Of a stretch of 64,000 nt of DNA, positions 1-7,578 are shown in pieces. The position numbers were made by a program, and so were the translations under genes. Location of the stretch: positions 1 through 64,000 of the forward strand of contig NZ_JAUHHE010000011.1 of assembly GCF_030410375.1 (NCBI RefSeq), given 5' to 3'. The first letter of the stretch is position 1. The number at the start of each line of letters is the position of its first letter. The notes beneath the pieces are model-generated. The model was not told the origin of the DNA. It ran no database searches and saw only the letters and a program-made list of their open reading frames with translations. The DNA is from Zwartia vadi (GTDB taxonomy: Bacteria > Pseudomonadota > Gammaproteobacteria > Burkholderiales > Burkholderiaceae_B).

Positions 1-42
1 GCGTTGTCTTGTACGCAATCGGATTGGGGCTGCCTGATCCAT
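1..42 (-). CDS. Start of a probable IS66-type transposase accessory gene (partial)
   Basis: An open frame starts with ATG at 42-40 and stays open for 14 codons to the window edge (MDQAAPIRLRTRQR). A good ribosome-binding site (GTGGAGAAG) sits about 8 bases upstream of the ATG. The basic, Arg-rich beginning and the position about 85 bp inside a GTAAGCG terminus fit the first gene (tnpA) of an IS66-family element. Only the N-terminus is visible, so the product is inferred from context. Confidence 0.45.
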   Translation of the reverse strand, partial: MDQAAPIRLRTRQR

Positions 43-43
43 C

Positions 44-84
44 GTGAACACTTCTCCACTTGTTTTTAGTGGAGACATGTTCAC
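44..84. repeat. 17-bp inverted repeat (long hairpin) inside the IS end
   Basis: Bases 44-60 and 68-84 are inverted repeats matching at 15 of 17 positions around a 7-base T-rich loop. The inner 8 bp (TCTCCACT/AGTGGAGA) and outer 7 bp (GTGAACA/TGTTCAC) are perfect. The right half contains the ribosome-binding site of the putative transposase gene when read on the minus strand, so the hairpin could hide it and limit translation from outside transcripts. That role is inference. Confidence 0.7.
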
Positions 85-123
85 TTAACCCCGACTCAGG
101 GGCAACATGTGTTCGCCAGACGC

Positions 124-1383
124 TTACGAGGCACCAGCACGCTCCAACATTGCATGCAACAAGACATTACAACCTGCCTCAAGATGCTCTGGCCGAGCAT
201 CTTCGATCTCGTTGTGACTGATTCCATCTTTACAAGGAACAAAAATCATAGCAGTGGGTGCCACCCGAGCCAGATAGACTGCATCATGTCCAGCACCGCT
301 CACGACATTCATCTCTGACAAGCCAATCTTTTGGGCACCATTGCGCACTGCGCTGACTAGCTCTTTCGCGAAAGCTTGGGGTGGGAAATACACCACCTGT
401 GTAATGTTGATTTTGACCTTGCCATTCTTGGCGATCTCCTGCGCTTTGGCATGCAGGTTTTCCACCATTTTGGTGAGGATTTCATCACTGTCGGCACGGA
501 AATCGACAGACATTTTGACTGTGCCTGGTATGACGTTACGCGAATTGGGATAGTTGTCCAGCATGCCAACGGTTCCGCGCGCATTGGGTGCATGATCCAG
601 TGCAGTTTGATTGACTAGCTGAACCATGTGTGAGGCGGCAAGTAGAGCATCTTGACGCAAGGCCATCGGCGTCGGGCCTGCATGCGCTTCGGACCCAGTA
701 ATGACAACATCGAACCATCGCTGTCCCAAGGCGCCCGTCACAACACCGATTGTCGTGTCGTGCGCTTCTAGAACAGGGCCTTGCTCGATATGCGCCTCAA
801 AATACGCTCCGATATGTTTGGGATCGATCTGATCTGTGCCGTGATAACCGATCGATTTGAGCGCCTCCCCGACGGAAATTCCATCGCGATCCTTTTGTTC
901 AAGGATAAAGTCAGTTTTGAACTCTCCAATGAAGGCTCCCGAGCCCATCATCACCGGGACAAAGCGCGAGCCTTCCTCATTGGTCCAGACGACAACCTCC
1001 AATGGTGCTTCAGTCTCAATCCCTGCATCGTTCAAGGTGTGGAGAACTTCGATGCCAGCTAGCACACCATAGTTTCCGTCAAATTTACCGCCAGTAGGCT
1101 GAGTGTCGATATGGCTACCAGTCATGATTGCAGGCAAGCTGTTATTGCGACCGGCACGACGGGCAAAAATATTGCCAACGGCATCAATCCGGATAGAGCA
1201 TCCTGCAGCTTTGGCTTGGGCGACAAAATAGTCACGGCCTTGACGATCCAGATCTGTTAGCGCGAGCCGGCAAACCCCTCCCTTTTTGGTTGCACCGATT
1301 TTTGCAAGCTCCATCAGGGCTTGCCAGAGACGCTCTCCATTGACGCGCAGATCAGTCAGAGAGGCAAGGGCGGTAACAGACAT
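124..1383 (-). CDS. M20-family hydantoinase/carbamoylase-type amidase (Zn-dependent hydrolase)
   Basis: A 419-residue cytoplasmic metalloenzyme of the N-carbamoyl-L-amino-acid amidohydrolase / beta-ureidopropionase / allantoate amidohydrolase group (peptidase M20), cleaving carbamoyl or amide bonds of amino-acid-like substrates. Visible metal-site motifs are GSHIDTQPTGGKFDGNYG (His91, Asp102), TNEEGSRF (Glu136/137), AHIEQGP (His198) and ISHNEIE (His390). The dimerisation insert lies around residues 210-330. Length is normal for the family. The stop codon TAA is formed by the first bases of the adjoining IS-like terminus (GTAAGCG), so the last residues may have been replaced by the insertion. 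The gene stands alone, divergent from pyruvate kinase. The exact substrate cannot be told from sequence. Confidence 0.9.
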   Translation of the reverse strand: MSVTALASLTDLRVNGERLWQALMELAKIGATKKGGVCRLALTDLDRQGRDYFVAQAKAAGCSIRIDAVGNIFARRAGRNNSLPAIMTGSHIDTQPTGGKFDGNYGVLAGIEVLHTLNDAGIETEAPLEVVVWTNEEGSRFVPVMMGSGAFIGEFKTDFILEQKDRDGISVGEALKSIGYHGTDQIDPKHIGAYFEAHIEQGPVLEAHDTTIGVVTGALGQRWFDVVITGSEAHAGPTPMALRQDALLAASHMVQLVNQTALDHAPNARGTVGMLDNYPNSRNVIPGTVKMSVDFRADSDEILTKMVENLHAKAQEIAKNGKVKINITQVVYFPPQAFAKELVSAVRNGAQKIGLSEMNVVSGAGHDAVYLARVAPTAMIFVPCKDGISHNEIEDARPEHLEAGCNVLLHAMLERAGAS

Positions 1384-1456
1384 AATCGAACTCCGTGAAA
1401 GTTTCGTGAATCGTGTGGCAATAAAGCGACTCTAAGCATAAACAGTTTTATTGCGC

Positions 1457-1477
1457 TTAACCTGATATCTAGGTTAA
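1457..1477. promoter_or_regulatory. Palindrome in the hydrolase/pyk divergent promoter region
   Basis: TTAACCT and AGGTTAA form a perfect 7-bp inverted repeat separated by GATATCT. It lies in the 151-bp gap between the divergent hydrolase and pyruvate kinase genes, about 60 bp upstream of the pyk start. The size and symmetry are those of a dimeric repressor site. No regulator gene is adjacent, so the binding protein is unknown. Confidence 0.4.
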
Positions 1478-1534
1478 ATGATGGCATGCGTTCGCGCAAT
1501 GCGTGAGCGTATTTAAATCAGATAAGGTCTAAAG

Positions 1535-2986
1535 ATGAAACTTGATGCGATTTCGCACCGTCACCGCAATACAAAGATTGTTGCCACATTAGGTCCGGCT
1601 AGTAGTGATCCTGCCATGATTCGTCAGCTATTTGATGCTGGAGTGGATGTTTTTCGCCTGAACTTCAGCCACGGTACGCATGCTGACCACAAGTTGCGTT
1701 ATGACGCGATCCGTCAGATCGAGGCTGACGTGGGTCGTCCGGTCGGCATTTTGATGGATCTGCAAGGCCCAAAACTGCGTCTGGGGAAAATTGTCGACGG
1801 CAAATTGGCCTTGACTGCCGGTCAAAAAATCCGTTTGGATTTAGACCCTACACCCGGAGATCTGAATCGTGTCCCGTTGTTGCACCCCGAGATCTTTGCT
1901 GCGATTCGCACGGGTGATGATTTGCTAATTGATGATGGCAAAGTGCGTTTGCGCGTGTTGGCGAGTACGTCGGAATATGCCGATGTTCAGGCATTGAATG
2001 CTGGTGTCATCTCGGATCGCAAAGGGGTAAACGTGCCTGGGGCGATTTTGCCGATGTCGGCGTTGACGACCAAGGATCGTGAAGACCTCGATTTTGGTTT
2101 GAGTATCGGCGTTGACTGGATCGCTTTGTCGTTCGTGCAGCGTCCTGAAGACATTATCGAGTTGCGTGAAATCGTTGGAAATCGAGCCTGGATTATGGCT
2201 AAGCTTGAAAAACCCTCGGCCATCGACTCACTGGAAGCGATTGTGGCGAACTCCGATGGGGTGATGGTCGCGCGTGGCGACTTGGGTGTGGAGTTACCAC
2301 CGGAAGAGGTACCGGTTTTGCAAAAACGCATTGTGCGTGCTTGCCGCGAGGCCGGCAAGCCTGTCATTGTCGCGACGCAAATGCTTGAATCGATGATTAC
2401 CTCACCTGTTCCGACCCGCGCCGAGGTCAGCGATGTGGCAACCGCCGTCTATGATGGTGTGGATGCTGTGATGTTATCTGCTGAGTCTGCATCAGGTGCC
2501 TATCCTATCGAGGCTGTGACCATGATGGACAGGATTTTGCTCAGCACCGAGCGCGATCCTTTGCAACGCGTCACGATGGATGCCGTGCACTCCAGACGGA
2601 AAAATGATGCGCGGGATGCTATTTCCGCTGCGATTCGCACTGTAGCTGAGACTTTGCCCGTGGCTGCAACGGTCGCCTATACCTCTTCGGGGGCGACCAC
2701 GTTGCGTGTGGCGCACGAGCGTCCCCGTGCACCCATTCTAAGCATGACGCCAGTTGCAGCGGCTGCACGCCGCTTATCGCTGGTTTGGGGCGTGCATTCT
2801 ATTCAGGCTGCCGATGTCGACAGCACAGAGGAGATTGTGATGCATGCTACGCAGGCGGCCAAGAAAAACGGATTTGGTATTCCCGGGCAGGCATTGCTGA
2901 TTATCGCCGGCACGCCATTCGGGGTGCCGGGTTCAACGAACCTCCTGCGTATTTCCTGGATCGGTGAAGAGCCGGATGTTTCCTAA
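1535..2986 (+). CDS. pyk: Pyruvate kinase
   Basis: Glycolytic enzyme transferring phosphate from phosphoenolpyruvate to ADP. The 483-residue protein shows the full family pattern: the N-terminal TKIVATLGPAS motif near residue 15, the B domain around residues 75-170, the active-site IMAKLEKPSAI strand, MVARGDLGVELP, and the long helix MLESMITSPVPTRAEVSD with AVMLSAESASG. The C-terminal allosteric domain is complete. Start ATG is preceded by AAGG at a suitable distance. It is monocistronic, followed by a 187-bp gap. Burkholderiales commonly carry one or two pyruvate kinases; which isozyme this is cannot be decided. Confidence 0.97.
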   Translation: MKLDAISHRHRNTKIVATLGPASSDPAMIRQLFDAGVDVFRLNFSHGTHADHKLRYDAIRQIEADVGRPVGILMDLQGPKLRLGKIVDGKLALTAGQKIRLDLDPTPGDLNRVPLLHPEIFAAIRTGDDLLIDDGKVRLRVLASTSEYADVQALNAGVISDRKGVNVPGAILPMSALTTKDREDLDFGLSIGVDWIALSFVQRPEDIIELREIVGNRAWIMAKLEKPSAIDSLEAIVANSDGVMVARGDLGVELPPEEVPVLQKRIVRACREAGKPVIVATQMLESMITSPVPTRAEVSDVATAVYDGVDAVMLSAESASGAYPIEAVTMMDRILLSTERDPLQRVTMDAVHSRRKNDARDAISAAIRTVAETLPVAATVAYTSSGATTLRVAHERPRAPILSMTPVAAAARRLSLVWGVHSIQAADVDSTEEIVMHATQAAKKNGFGIPGQALLIIAGTPFGVPGSTNLLRISWIGEEPDVS

Positions 2987-3173
2987 GCATTTCACTTCTA
3001 GGCAAGAGGGCTCCAGACGAAAGGTGTAGGGGCATCCACACTAGGAATTTTTGCGGCTGAATGCTACGCTTTTTGAAAAATATACGCTATTCCTTATCGG
3101 TACAGGCACTAAACTAGTTTCAATGCTAAAAATTTCATACTTACGCTCTATCAATCTAACTAAGAGGTTTTTT

Positions 3174-4031
3174 ATGCGTTTTCGTTTGGCTTTAACGGCA
3201 GCAACGCTCGTTGCAAGTATGTCTGTTGCAACCTCTTTTGCTCAAGGTACAGACTCCCCCAAAATCGGCGATGAAAAATACAAGCCATCTGTCGGACAAA
3301 GCGGCAAGGATGTGATTTGGGTGCCAACCAATGACGCCGTTGCCGAAGCAATGCTCAAAATGGCTGACGTTAAACCCGGTGATTTGGTGTATGACCTCGG
3401 CTCAGGTGATGGAAAAATCGCGATTGCTGCGGCTAAAAATTTCGGCGCGACCGCTGTGGGTATTGAGTACAACAAAGACATGGCTGATCTGGCGACACGT
3501 AATGCCGCCCGAGCCGGTGTTTCGGACAAAGTCAAAATCATCAATGGTGATATTTTTGTCGAGGACTTTTCCAAAGCAAACGTTCTCACGATGTATCTCT
3601 TGCCAGATTTGAACCTCAAGCTTCGTCCGACGATCTTGAAAATGGCTCCAGGCACGCGCGTAGTCACCAACTCCTTCCACATGGGTGACTGGGAGCCAGA
3701 TGCATTGATCGGTAATGGTTACACCCAAGGCTACTACTGGGTTGTTCCCGGAAATGCAGCGGGTAAGTGGACAATCAAAGGAATCGAGGGAAGCAAGTCG
3801 GCCACGCTCGATATCGCACAGCGTTATCAGCGTGTCGGGGGTACTTTATCCATCGACGGCAAATCACAACCTATTCTTGGGCCCACCTTGGTTGGAAATC
3901 GCCTGAAGTTCAGCTTTGTAGACCAGGGCGGCCAATCTAGAATTGTCGACGTCACGCTCAAAGGAAATACCTTCGCGGGTAACGTTGTCGAAAACTCTCC
4001 TCTCTACGAAGTCACAGGTACGCGTAACTAA
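3174..4031 (+). CDS. SAM-dependent class I methyltransferase with N-terminal signal peptide
   Basis: A 285-residue protein beginning with a clear Sec signal peptide (basic MRFR, a hydrophobic core, then a SFAQG cleavage region near residue 23). It is followed by a Rossmann methyltransferase fold with the SAM-binding motif YDLGSGDGKIAIAAA at about residues 75-90 and an acidic strand end VGIEYN. A beta-rich C-terminal part (about 205-285) has no motif I recognise. The start was set at 3174 because AAGAGG lies directly upstream and the signal peptide begins there; a longer in-frame start at 3051 would bury the signal. The substrate is unknown, and an exported SAM enzyme is puzzling because SAM is cytoplasmic. 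It stands alone in its transcription unit. Confidence 0.75.
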   Translation: MRFRLALTAATLVASMSVATSFAQGTDSPKIGDEKYKPSVGQSGKDVIWVPTNDAVAEAMLKMADVKPGDLVYDLGSGDGKIAIAAAKNFGATAVGIEYNKDMADLATRNAARAGVSDKVKIINGDIFVEDFSKANVLTMYLLPDLNLKLRPTILKMAPGTRVVTNSFHMGDWEPDALIGNGYTQGYYWVVPGNAAGKWTIKGIEGSKSATLDIAQRYQRVGGTLSIDGKSQPILGPTLVGNRLKFSFVDQGGQSRIVDVTLKGNTFAGNVVENSPLYEVTGTRN

Positions 4032-4073
4032 GCAATCCTGTTTAAACTGTTTAAAGTCCCTTTGATTTGTCAC

Positions 4074-4112
4074 CACGCCGCAATCCGTGCTGTCAGCACA
4101 GGTTGCGGCGTG
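4074..4112. repeat. Long GC-rich stem-loop after the methyltransferase gene
   Basis: CACGCCGCAA at 4074-4083 pairs perfectly with TTGCGGCGTG at 4103-4112, and the inner bases pair further with two mismatches around a short loop, giving a stem of about 18 bp. There is no U-run on either side, so it is not a standard intrinsic terminator. It may end or stabilise the transcript, or belong to a dispersed palindromic repeat family. Confidence 0.6.
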
Positions 4113-4156
4113 AGTGCGCATGATTCCAAACCAAACACACCCATCTGCATGCCTTT

Positions 4157-5506
4157 ATGACTCAGCCAACATCGATAGTGAATGAACCAACAAAAAGATT
4201 GACTGCTTTTAGTGCGATCGCGATTATTGTGGGCATTGTCATCGGAGCCGGTATTTTTAAAACACCCTCTATGGTTGCAGGCGTCACAGGCGATGCAGGT
4301 TGGTTATTGGTAGCCTGGTTGCTCGGTGGTGTGATTTCTTTGGCAGGTGCGCTTTGTTATGCAGAGCTCGCAACAACTTATCCTCATGCGGGTGGTGACT
4401 ACCATTTTCTGGCACGTGCATTTGGCAAGGACATTTCTTTTCTCTATGCCTGGGCAAAGGCAACCGTCATCAACACAGGCTCGATTGCTTTGCTTGCATT
4501 TGTCTTTGGCGACTACATGACCAAGGCTATCAATCTGGGCCCGTATTCTTCAGCAATCTGGGCGATTGGTGTAGTTGTTGCGCTAACACTTATTAACTTG
4601 ATCGGTATTTCAGCATCCTCCTGGGTGCAGACTCTGCTGACCTTGATCGAGGTGACCGGTTTGATACTGGTTGCGATCGCGGGCTTTTATATTTCCAGCG
4701 ATGCGCCGGCTTCGCCTGCATTCTTTTCATCGACACCCAGTCTTGGAATGTTTGGCCTCGCCATGGTCTTCGTGCTGTTGACGTATGGCGGATGGAATGA
4801 GGCTGCTTACATCTCCGCAGAGGTCAAAGGAGGACGTCGGGCGATTGTGCCGGTGATTTTGATCAGTATTTTGATATTGACGTTGATTTATTTACTTGTA
4901 AATATCGCATTGCTTGCTGGCCTCGGTCTCGAAGGGCTTTCCAAGAGCAGCGCTGTTGCAGCAGACTTGATGGGTAAGGCCTTCGGTCCGTGGGGAGAGC
5001 GAACCCTCGGTGTATTTGTTGCGATAGCGGCGTTGACCAGTATCAATGCGACCATGATTGTTGGAGCAAGAACGAATTACGCGCTGGGTCGTGACTGGCC
5101 GGCACTTCGTTTCATGGGACACTGGGAGGGCGGCAGAGGCTCTCCAATCCGTGGGTATATGGTGCAATCCGTGATCAGTTTGGCACTCGTGATCTTTGGC
5201 GTCTGGCAGACGGATGGCTTTGGTGTCATGGTTGAATTCACGGCCCCGGTTTTCTGGTTCTTCTTGTTTTTGGTCGGTATTTCAGTTTTTGTCTTGCGGG
5301 TAAGGGATCCCAAGGCTGATCGTCCCTTCAAGGTGCCTCTCTATCCCCTTACACCGATTTTATTTGTGTTGACGTGTGGGTACTTAACGTATTCGAGCAT
5401 TACTTATGCAGCGAGCAAAGGCGCTGTCCACATCTCCTTAGTGGTGATGGCGATTGGTGTGGTGGCGCTGTTGTTTACGCGTGGAGTGAAGGGCGTGAAT
5501 CGCTAG
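4157..5506 (+). CDS. APC-superfamily amino acid permease
   Basis: A 449-residue integral membrane transporter of the amino acid-polyamine-organocation superfamily, taking up or exchanging amino acids across the inner membrane. The N-terminal signature IVGIVIGAGIFKTPSMVAG in the unwound first membrane helix is typical, and about 12 hydrophobic segments follow. AGALCYAELATTYPHAGGDY and YGGWNEAAYISAEVK are further family landmarks. The substrate cannot be assigned. Its stop codon lies in a CTAG whose complement is the stop codon of the convergent downstream gene, so the two genes overlap by 4 bp tail to tail. Confidence 0.9.
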   Translation: MTQPTSIVNEPTKRLTAFSAIAIIVGIVIGAGIFKTPSMVAGVTGDAGWLLVAWLLGGVISLAGALCYAELATTYPHAGGDYHFLARAFGKDISFLYAWAKATVINTGSIALLAFVFGDYMTKAINLGPYSSAIWAIGVVVALTLINLIGISASSWVQTLLTLIEVTGLILVAIAGFYISSDAPASPAFFSSTPSLGMFGLAMVFVLLTYGGWNEAAYISAEVKGGRRAIVPVILISILILTLIYLLVNIALLAGLGLEGLSKSSAVAADLMGKAFGPWGERTLGVFVAIAALTSINATMIVGARTNYALGRDWPALRFMGHWEGGRGSPIRGYMVQSVISLALVIFGVWQTDGFGVMVEFTAPVFWFFLFLVGISVFVLRVRDPKADRPFKVPLYPLTPILFVLTCGYLTYSSITYAASKGAVHISLVVMAIGVVALLFTRGVKGVNR

Positions 5507-5823
5507 TGCTTGATACCGAGTACGGAGAGCGTCTCTCCGTACAGCAAGGTATCTTCACACAAAAAGACGACGACATCCTCGGGAGACATGTTTTCTAGAA
5601 TTTGGATAACTTCTTCCGGGATATCCATTCCGGCTTGTATGCCAGCAACGTGAACTTGTACGCCGCTCTCAAAGACAGTTCCGGGGACGAGTTTTTCAAC
5701 AACTGTCAGATCGATTGGGGAAATCACGACGTAGGCGCGAATGGCCAAGTCATCTGCGGACACGTCGAGTAAGACTCCGCTTTCAACATTTTCTGCAAGT
5801 GTGCTTTGAATCATCAAATCCAT
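5503..5823 (-). CDS. Conserved-looking small acidic protein of unknown function
   Basis: 106 residues, rich in Asp/Glu, without a signal peptide or membrane segment; I do not recognise the family. The start was put at 5823 (MDLMIQS) because GGGGAAG lies just upstream; an in-frame longer start at 5886 would overlap rdgC. It lies 28 bp downstream of rdgC on the same strand, so it is probably cotranscribed with it. Alternating hydrophobic strands (GVLLDVSADDLAIRAYVVIS) and a C-terminal acidic helix suggest a compact alpha/beta domain. The reading frame looks genuine in codon use, but no function is proposed. Confidence 0.65.
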   Translation of the reverse strand: MDLMIQSTLAENVESGVLLDVSADDLAIRAYVVISPIDLTVVEKLVPGTVFESGVQVHVAGIQAGMDIPEEVIQILENMSPEDVVVFLCEDTLLYGETLSVLGIKH

Positions 5824-5851
5824 ATCTTCCCCGTGAAGTGCCACTGATTGT

Positions 5852-6766
5852 TTAGCTTGTCTGACTCGCGAAAGTCTTTTCTTCAAGTGCCTCGAGCAAT
5901 CCAGATAAAAGATGATTCAGTTCGGCACACATCAGTGTGAATTCGCCGTCAAATTTTTCCGCATCATTCGCTGGAGCGAGTTGTTCGTTCCCATCCAGAA
6001 TGTCTTGCGGTGCAATCCGCTTGATATCGAGTGATTCAGTGAGAACAAATGACACTTTGTCATGCCACGTGAGAGCGAGTCGCGTACATTGCTTGCCGGC
6101 TTGAATGTGTTTTTCGATATCGGTAATGTCTAGTGTATGTTTGACATAGCGAATCGCTGCAGCCTTGTCGCCGCCTGCTCGCAATTCAGCATCTTGGTCA
6201 ATGCTGAAGTTGGCAGGAGCCTGACCACTCGTTATCCATTGAGTCATGGCGGCGGCGGGGCTGAGCGTTACCTGAATAGGTTCGACTGGAAAAGGGTAGA
6301 TGGCTTTACCCAAAGCAGAGAGGATTTCCTCGGCCTTGGACGCTGAAGCTGTATCAATCACGAGCCAGTGATTGACTGGGTCAATCCATACGCGTGTATC
6401 ACGTGTCAAGCTAAATGCACGAGGGATGAGCGCGTTGGTGACTTCTTCTTTGAGGTCTCTGAGCTGTTTGCGGCCGGGTTTAAACCCTTGCTGCTCTTCA
6501 AGTTCAATCGCCCGTTGTTTGACGAATTGGTTGATCACCGAGGCGGGAAGAAGTTTCTTTTCCGAACGAAAGGCGCATAGAATTTGCCGATCAACACTGT
6601 AAGCCAAACGAACATCGTCCTCCCTTGGTTGCGTCCAGCCCGAAGCAGTGGGCGTTGCTGCACCCGGAGAGGTGAATTGCTCTTTAGCCAGTAAGGCATC
6701 GAGCTGTTCTGCGGTCCAATTCCATGTATTTGAAAGACGAAACAGCTTGAGATTTTTAAACCACAT
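5852..6766 (-). CDS. rdgC: Recombination-associated protein RdgC
   Basis: A 304-residue nucleoid-associated DNA-binding protein that forms a ring-shaped dimer around duplex DNA and restrains RecA-mediated recombination. The whole length matches the RdgC family: the N-terminal MWFKNLKLFRL, the central GWTQPREDD and KLLPASVINQFV, and the LKEEVTNALIPRAFS segment. Start ATG at 6766 begins the conserved N-terminus. Downstream on the same strand is the small acidic protein, 28 bp away. No SOS box was seen upstream. Confidence 0.96.
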   Translation of the reverse strand: MWFKNLKLFRLSNTWNWTAEQLDALLAKEQFTSPGAATPTASGWTQPREDDVRLAYSVDRQILCAFRSEKKLLPASVINQFVKQRAIELEEQQGFKPGRKQLRDLKEEVTNALIPRAFSLTRDTRVWIDPVNHWLVIDTASASKAEEILSALGKAIYPFPVEPIQVTLSPAAAMTQWITSGQAPANFSIDQDAELRAGGDKAAAIRYVKHTLDITDIEKHIQAGKQCTRLALTWHDKVSFVLTESLDIKRIAPQDILDGNEQLAPANDAEKFDGEFTLMCAELNHLLSGLLEALEEKTFASQTS

Positions 6767-6827
6767 AACTTACCTTGCCAAAGGTAAGGATTCTAGCTGA
6801 AGTCGGTATGACAAATTTGCTGCATGT

Positions 6828-7496
6828 TTATACGCGCCCAGTCATACCTTCAAAAGTGGTGTGAATCAGTAAGTCAACAATATCTTCATCTGAAAAAGCA
6901 CCACCCATTTTGAGGAAGTCCGCAACGGGGTCACATGTTCGAGCAAAAATTGTGTAGAGAATGACTTCGCCTGGTAGGGAGGGCGATAAGCTGCCTTTTT
7001 CTTGTGCCTCTCCGATCCATTCGCCAAGTAGCTCGGTGAGTTCACTGAGCTTGGCCATGTAGGGCGGATGATTCAAGAGCGCTTGTTGAATACTTGAGCG
7101 CGTGGAGGGTAACAACGGCATTGTTCCATCCAGATGCAGTTTGATGGCCCAACGCACCAGTGCCTTGAGCTTGTCCAGGGGGGACGTTTTGGCAGGGATG
7201 GCCATGGCGACTTGTATGGTGTCTTCAAGCAAACGGGTCATGGAGGCCGCAGCCAATGACTCTTTTGACTCAAAATGCTTGTACAAGCTCGCTTTGGCGA
7301 TTCCCACATCGGCGGCGACCTCGTCCATCGTCATCAGGTCGAAGCCTTTTTGCGCCAATAGTTTATTGACAGCATCCAAAATCGCGTTTTCACGGAATTT
7401 CAATTGCTGCTGTTTAAACGAAAGTTTATTGCTGCGTATGGTTTGGGGATTGGCGGACATTGGTGGCGTCAGTTGAATTTTGTCTGAATGGTTCAT
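6828..7496 (-). CDS. TetR/AcrR-family transcriptional regulator
   Basis: A 222-residue repressor-type protein with an N-terminal helix-turn-helix: AILDAVNKLLAQKGFDLMT, then MDEVAADVGIAKASLYKHFE, the canonical TetR recognition helix. The C-terminal part is a helical ligand-binding domain of unknown specificity. Start was taken at the first ATG (7496); an upstream TTG at 7517 and a downstream ATG at 7460 are possible and none has a strong ribosome-binding site. It is divergent from the nine-gene lipid-modification cluster, separated by under 90 bp, and is the obvious candidate regulator of that cluster and of itself. Confidence 0.93.
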   Translation of the reverse strand: MNHSDKIQLTPPMSANPQTIRSNKLSFKQQQLKFRENAILDAVNKLLAQKGFDLMTMDEVAADVGIAKASLYKHFESKESLAAASMTRLLEDTIQVAMAIPAKTSPLDKLKALVRWAIKLHLDGTMPLLPSTRSSIQQALLNHPPYMAKLSELTELLGEWIGEAQEKGSLSPSLPGEVILYTIFARTCDPVADFLKMGGAFSDEDIVDLLIHTTFEGMTGRV

Positions 7497-7500
7497 AATA

Positions 7501-7555
7501 TTACTATTCGGTCGCAAAATATACTAATATGTTGAAAATATCCCGTAATAGTTAC
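7501..7555. promoter_or_regulatory. Candidate operator/promoter region between TetR gene and lipid cluster
   Basis: The short AT-rich divergent region contains an inverted pair: TTACTATT at 7501-7508 and AATAGTTA at 7547-7554, which also belongs to the small palindrome GTAATAGTTAC (7545-7555). Such symmetric half-sites between a TetR gene and its neighbour are typical operators. No clear sigma-70 or ECF-sigma promoter could be fixed. Assignment to the TetR protein is inference. Confidence 0.35.
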
Positions 7556-7578
7556 TTTTGAGTCACTCGCGTCAAATT

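Larger units (their letters stand above)
1..127 (-). mobile_element. Terminal part of an IS66-family-like insertion sequence (rest lies left of the window)
   Basis: Read on the minus strand, the segment begins at base 127 with GTAAGCGTCTGGCGAAC. IS66-family elements are known for termini that start GTAA(GCG) and for 8-bp target duplications. About 85 bases further in comes a ribosome-binding site and the start of an open frame running off the window, as expected for tnpA of an IS66 element. Two hairpins (89-102 and 44-84) lie between terminus and gene. The predicted flanking 8 bp of target would be 128-135; its partner copy lies outside the window. Family assignment rests on the terminus motif and layout only; the transposase body is not visible. 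Confidence 0.6.

Noticed and set aside
3051..3173. A 41-residue N-terminal extension of the methyltransferase
   Set aside because: The internal ATG at 3174 has a good ribosome-binding site and begins a textbook signal peptide; the extension has neither.
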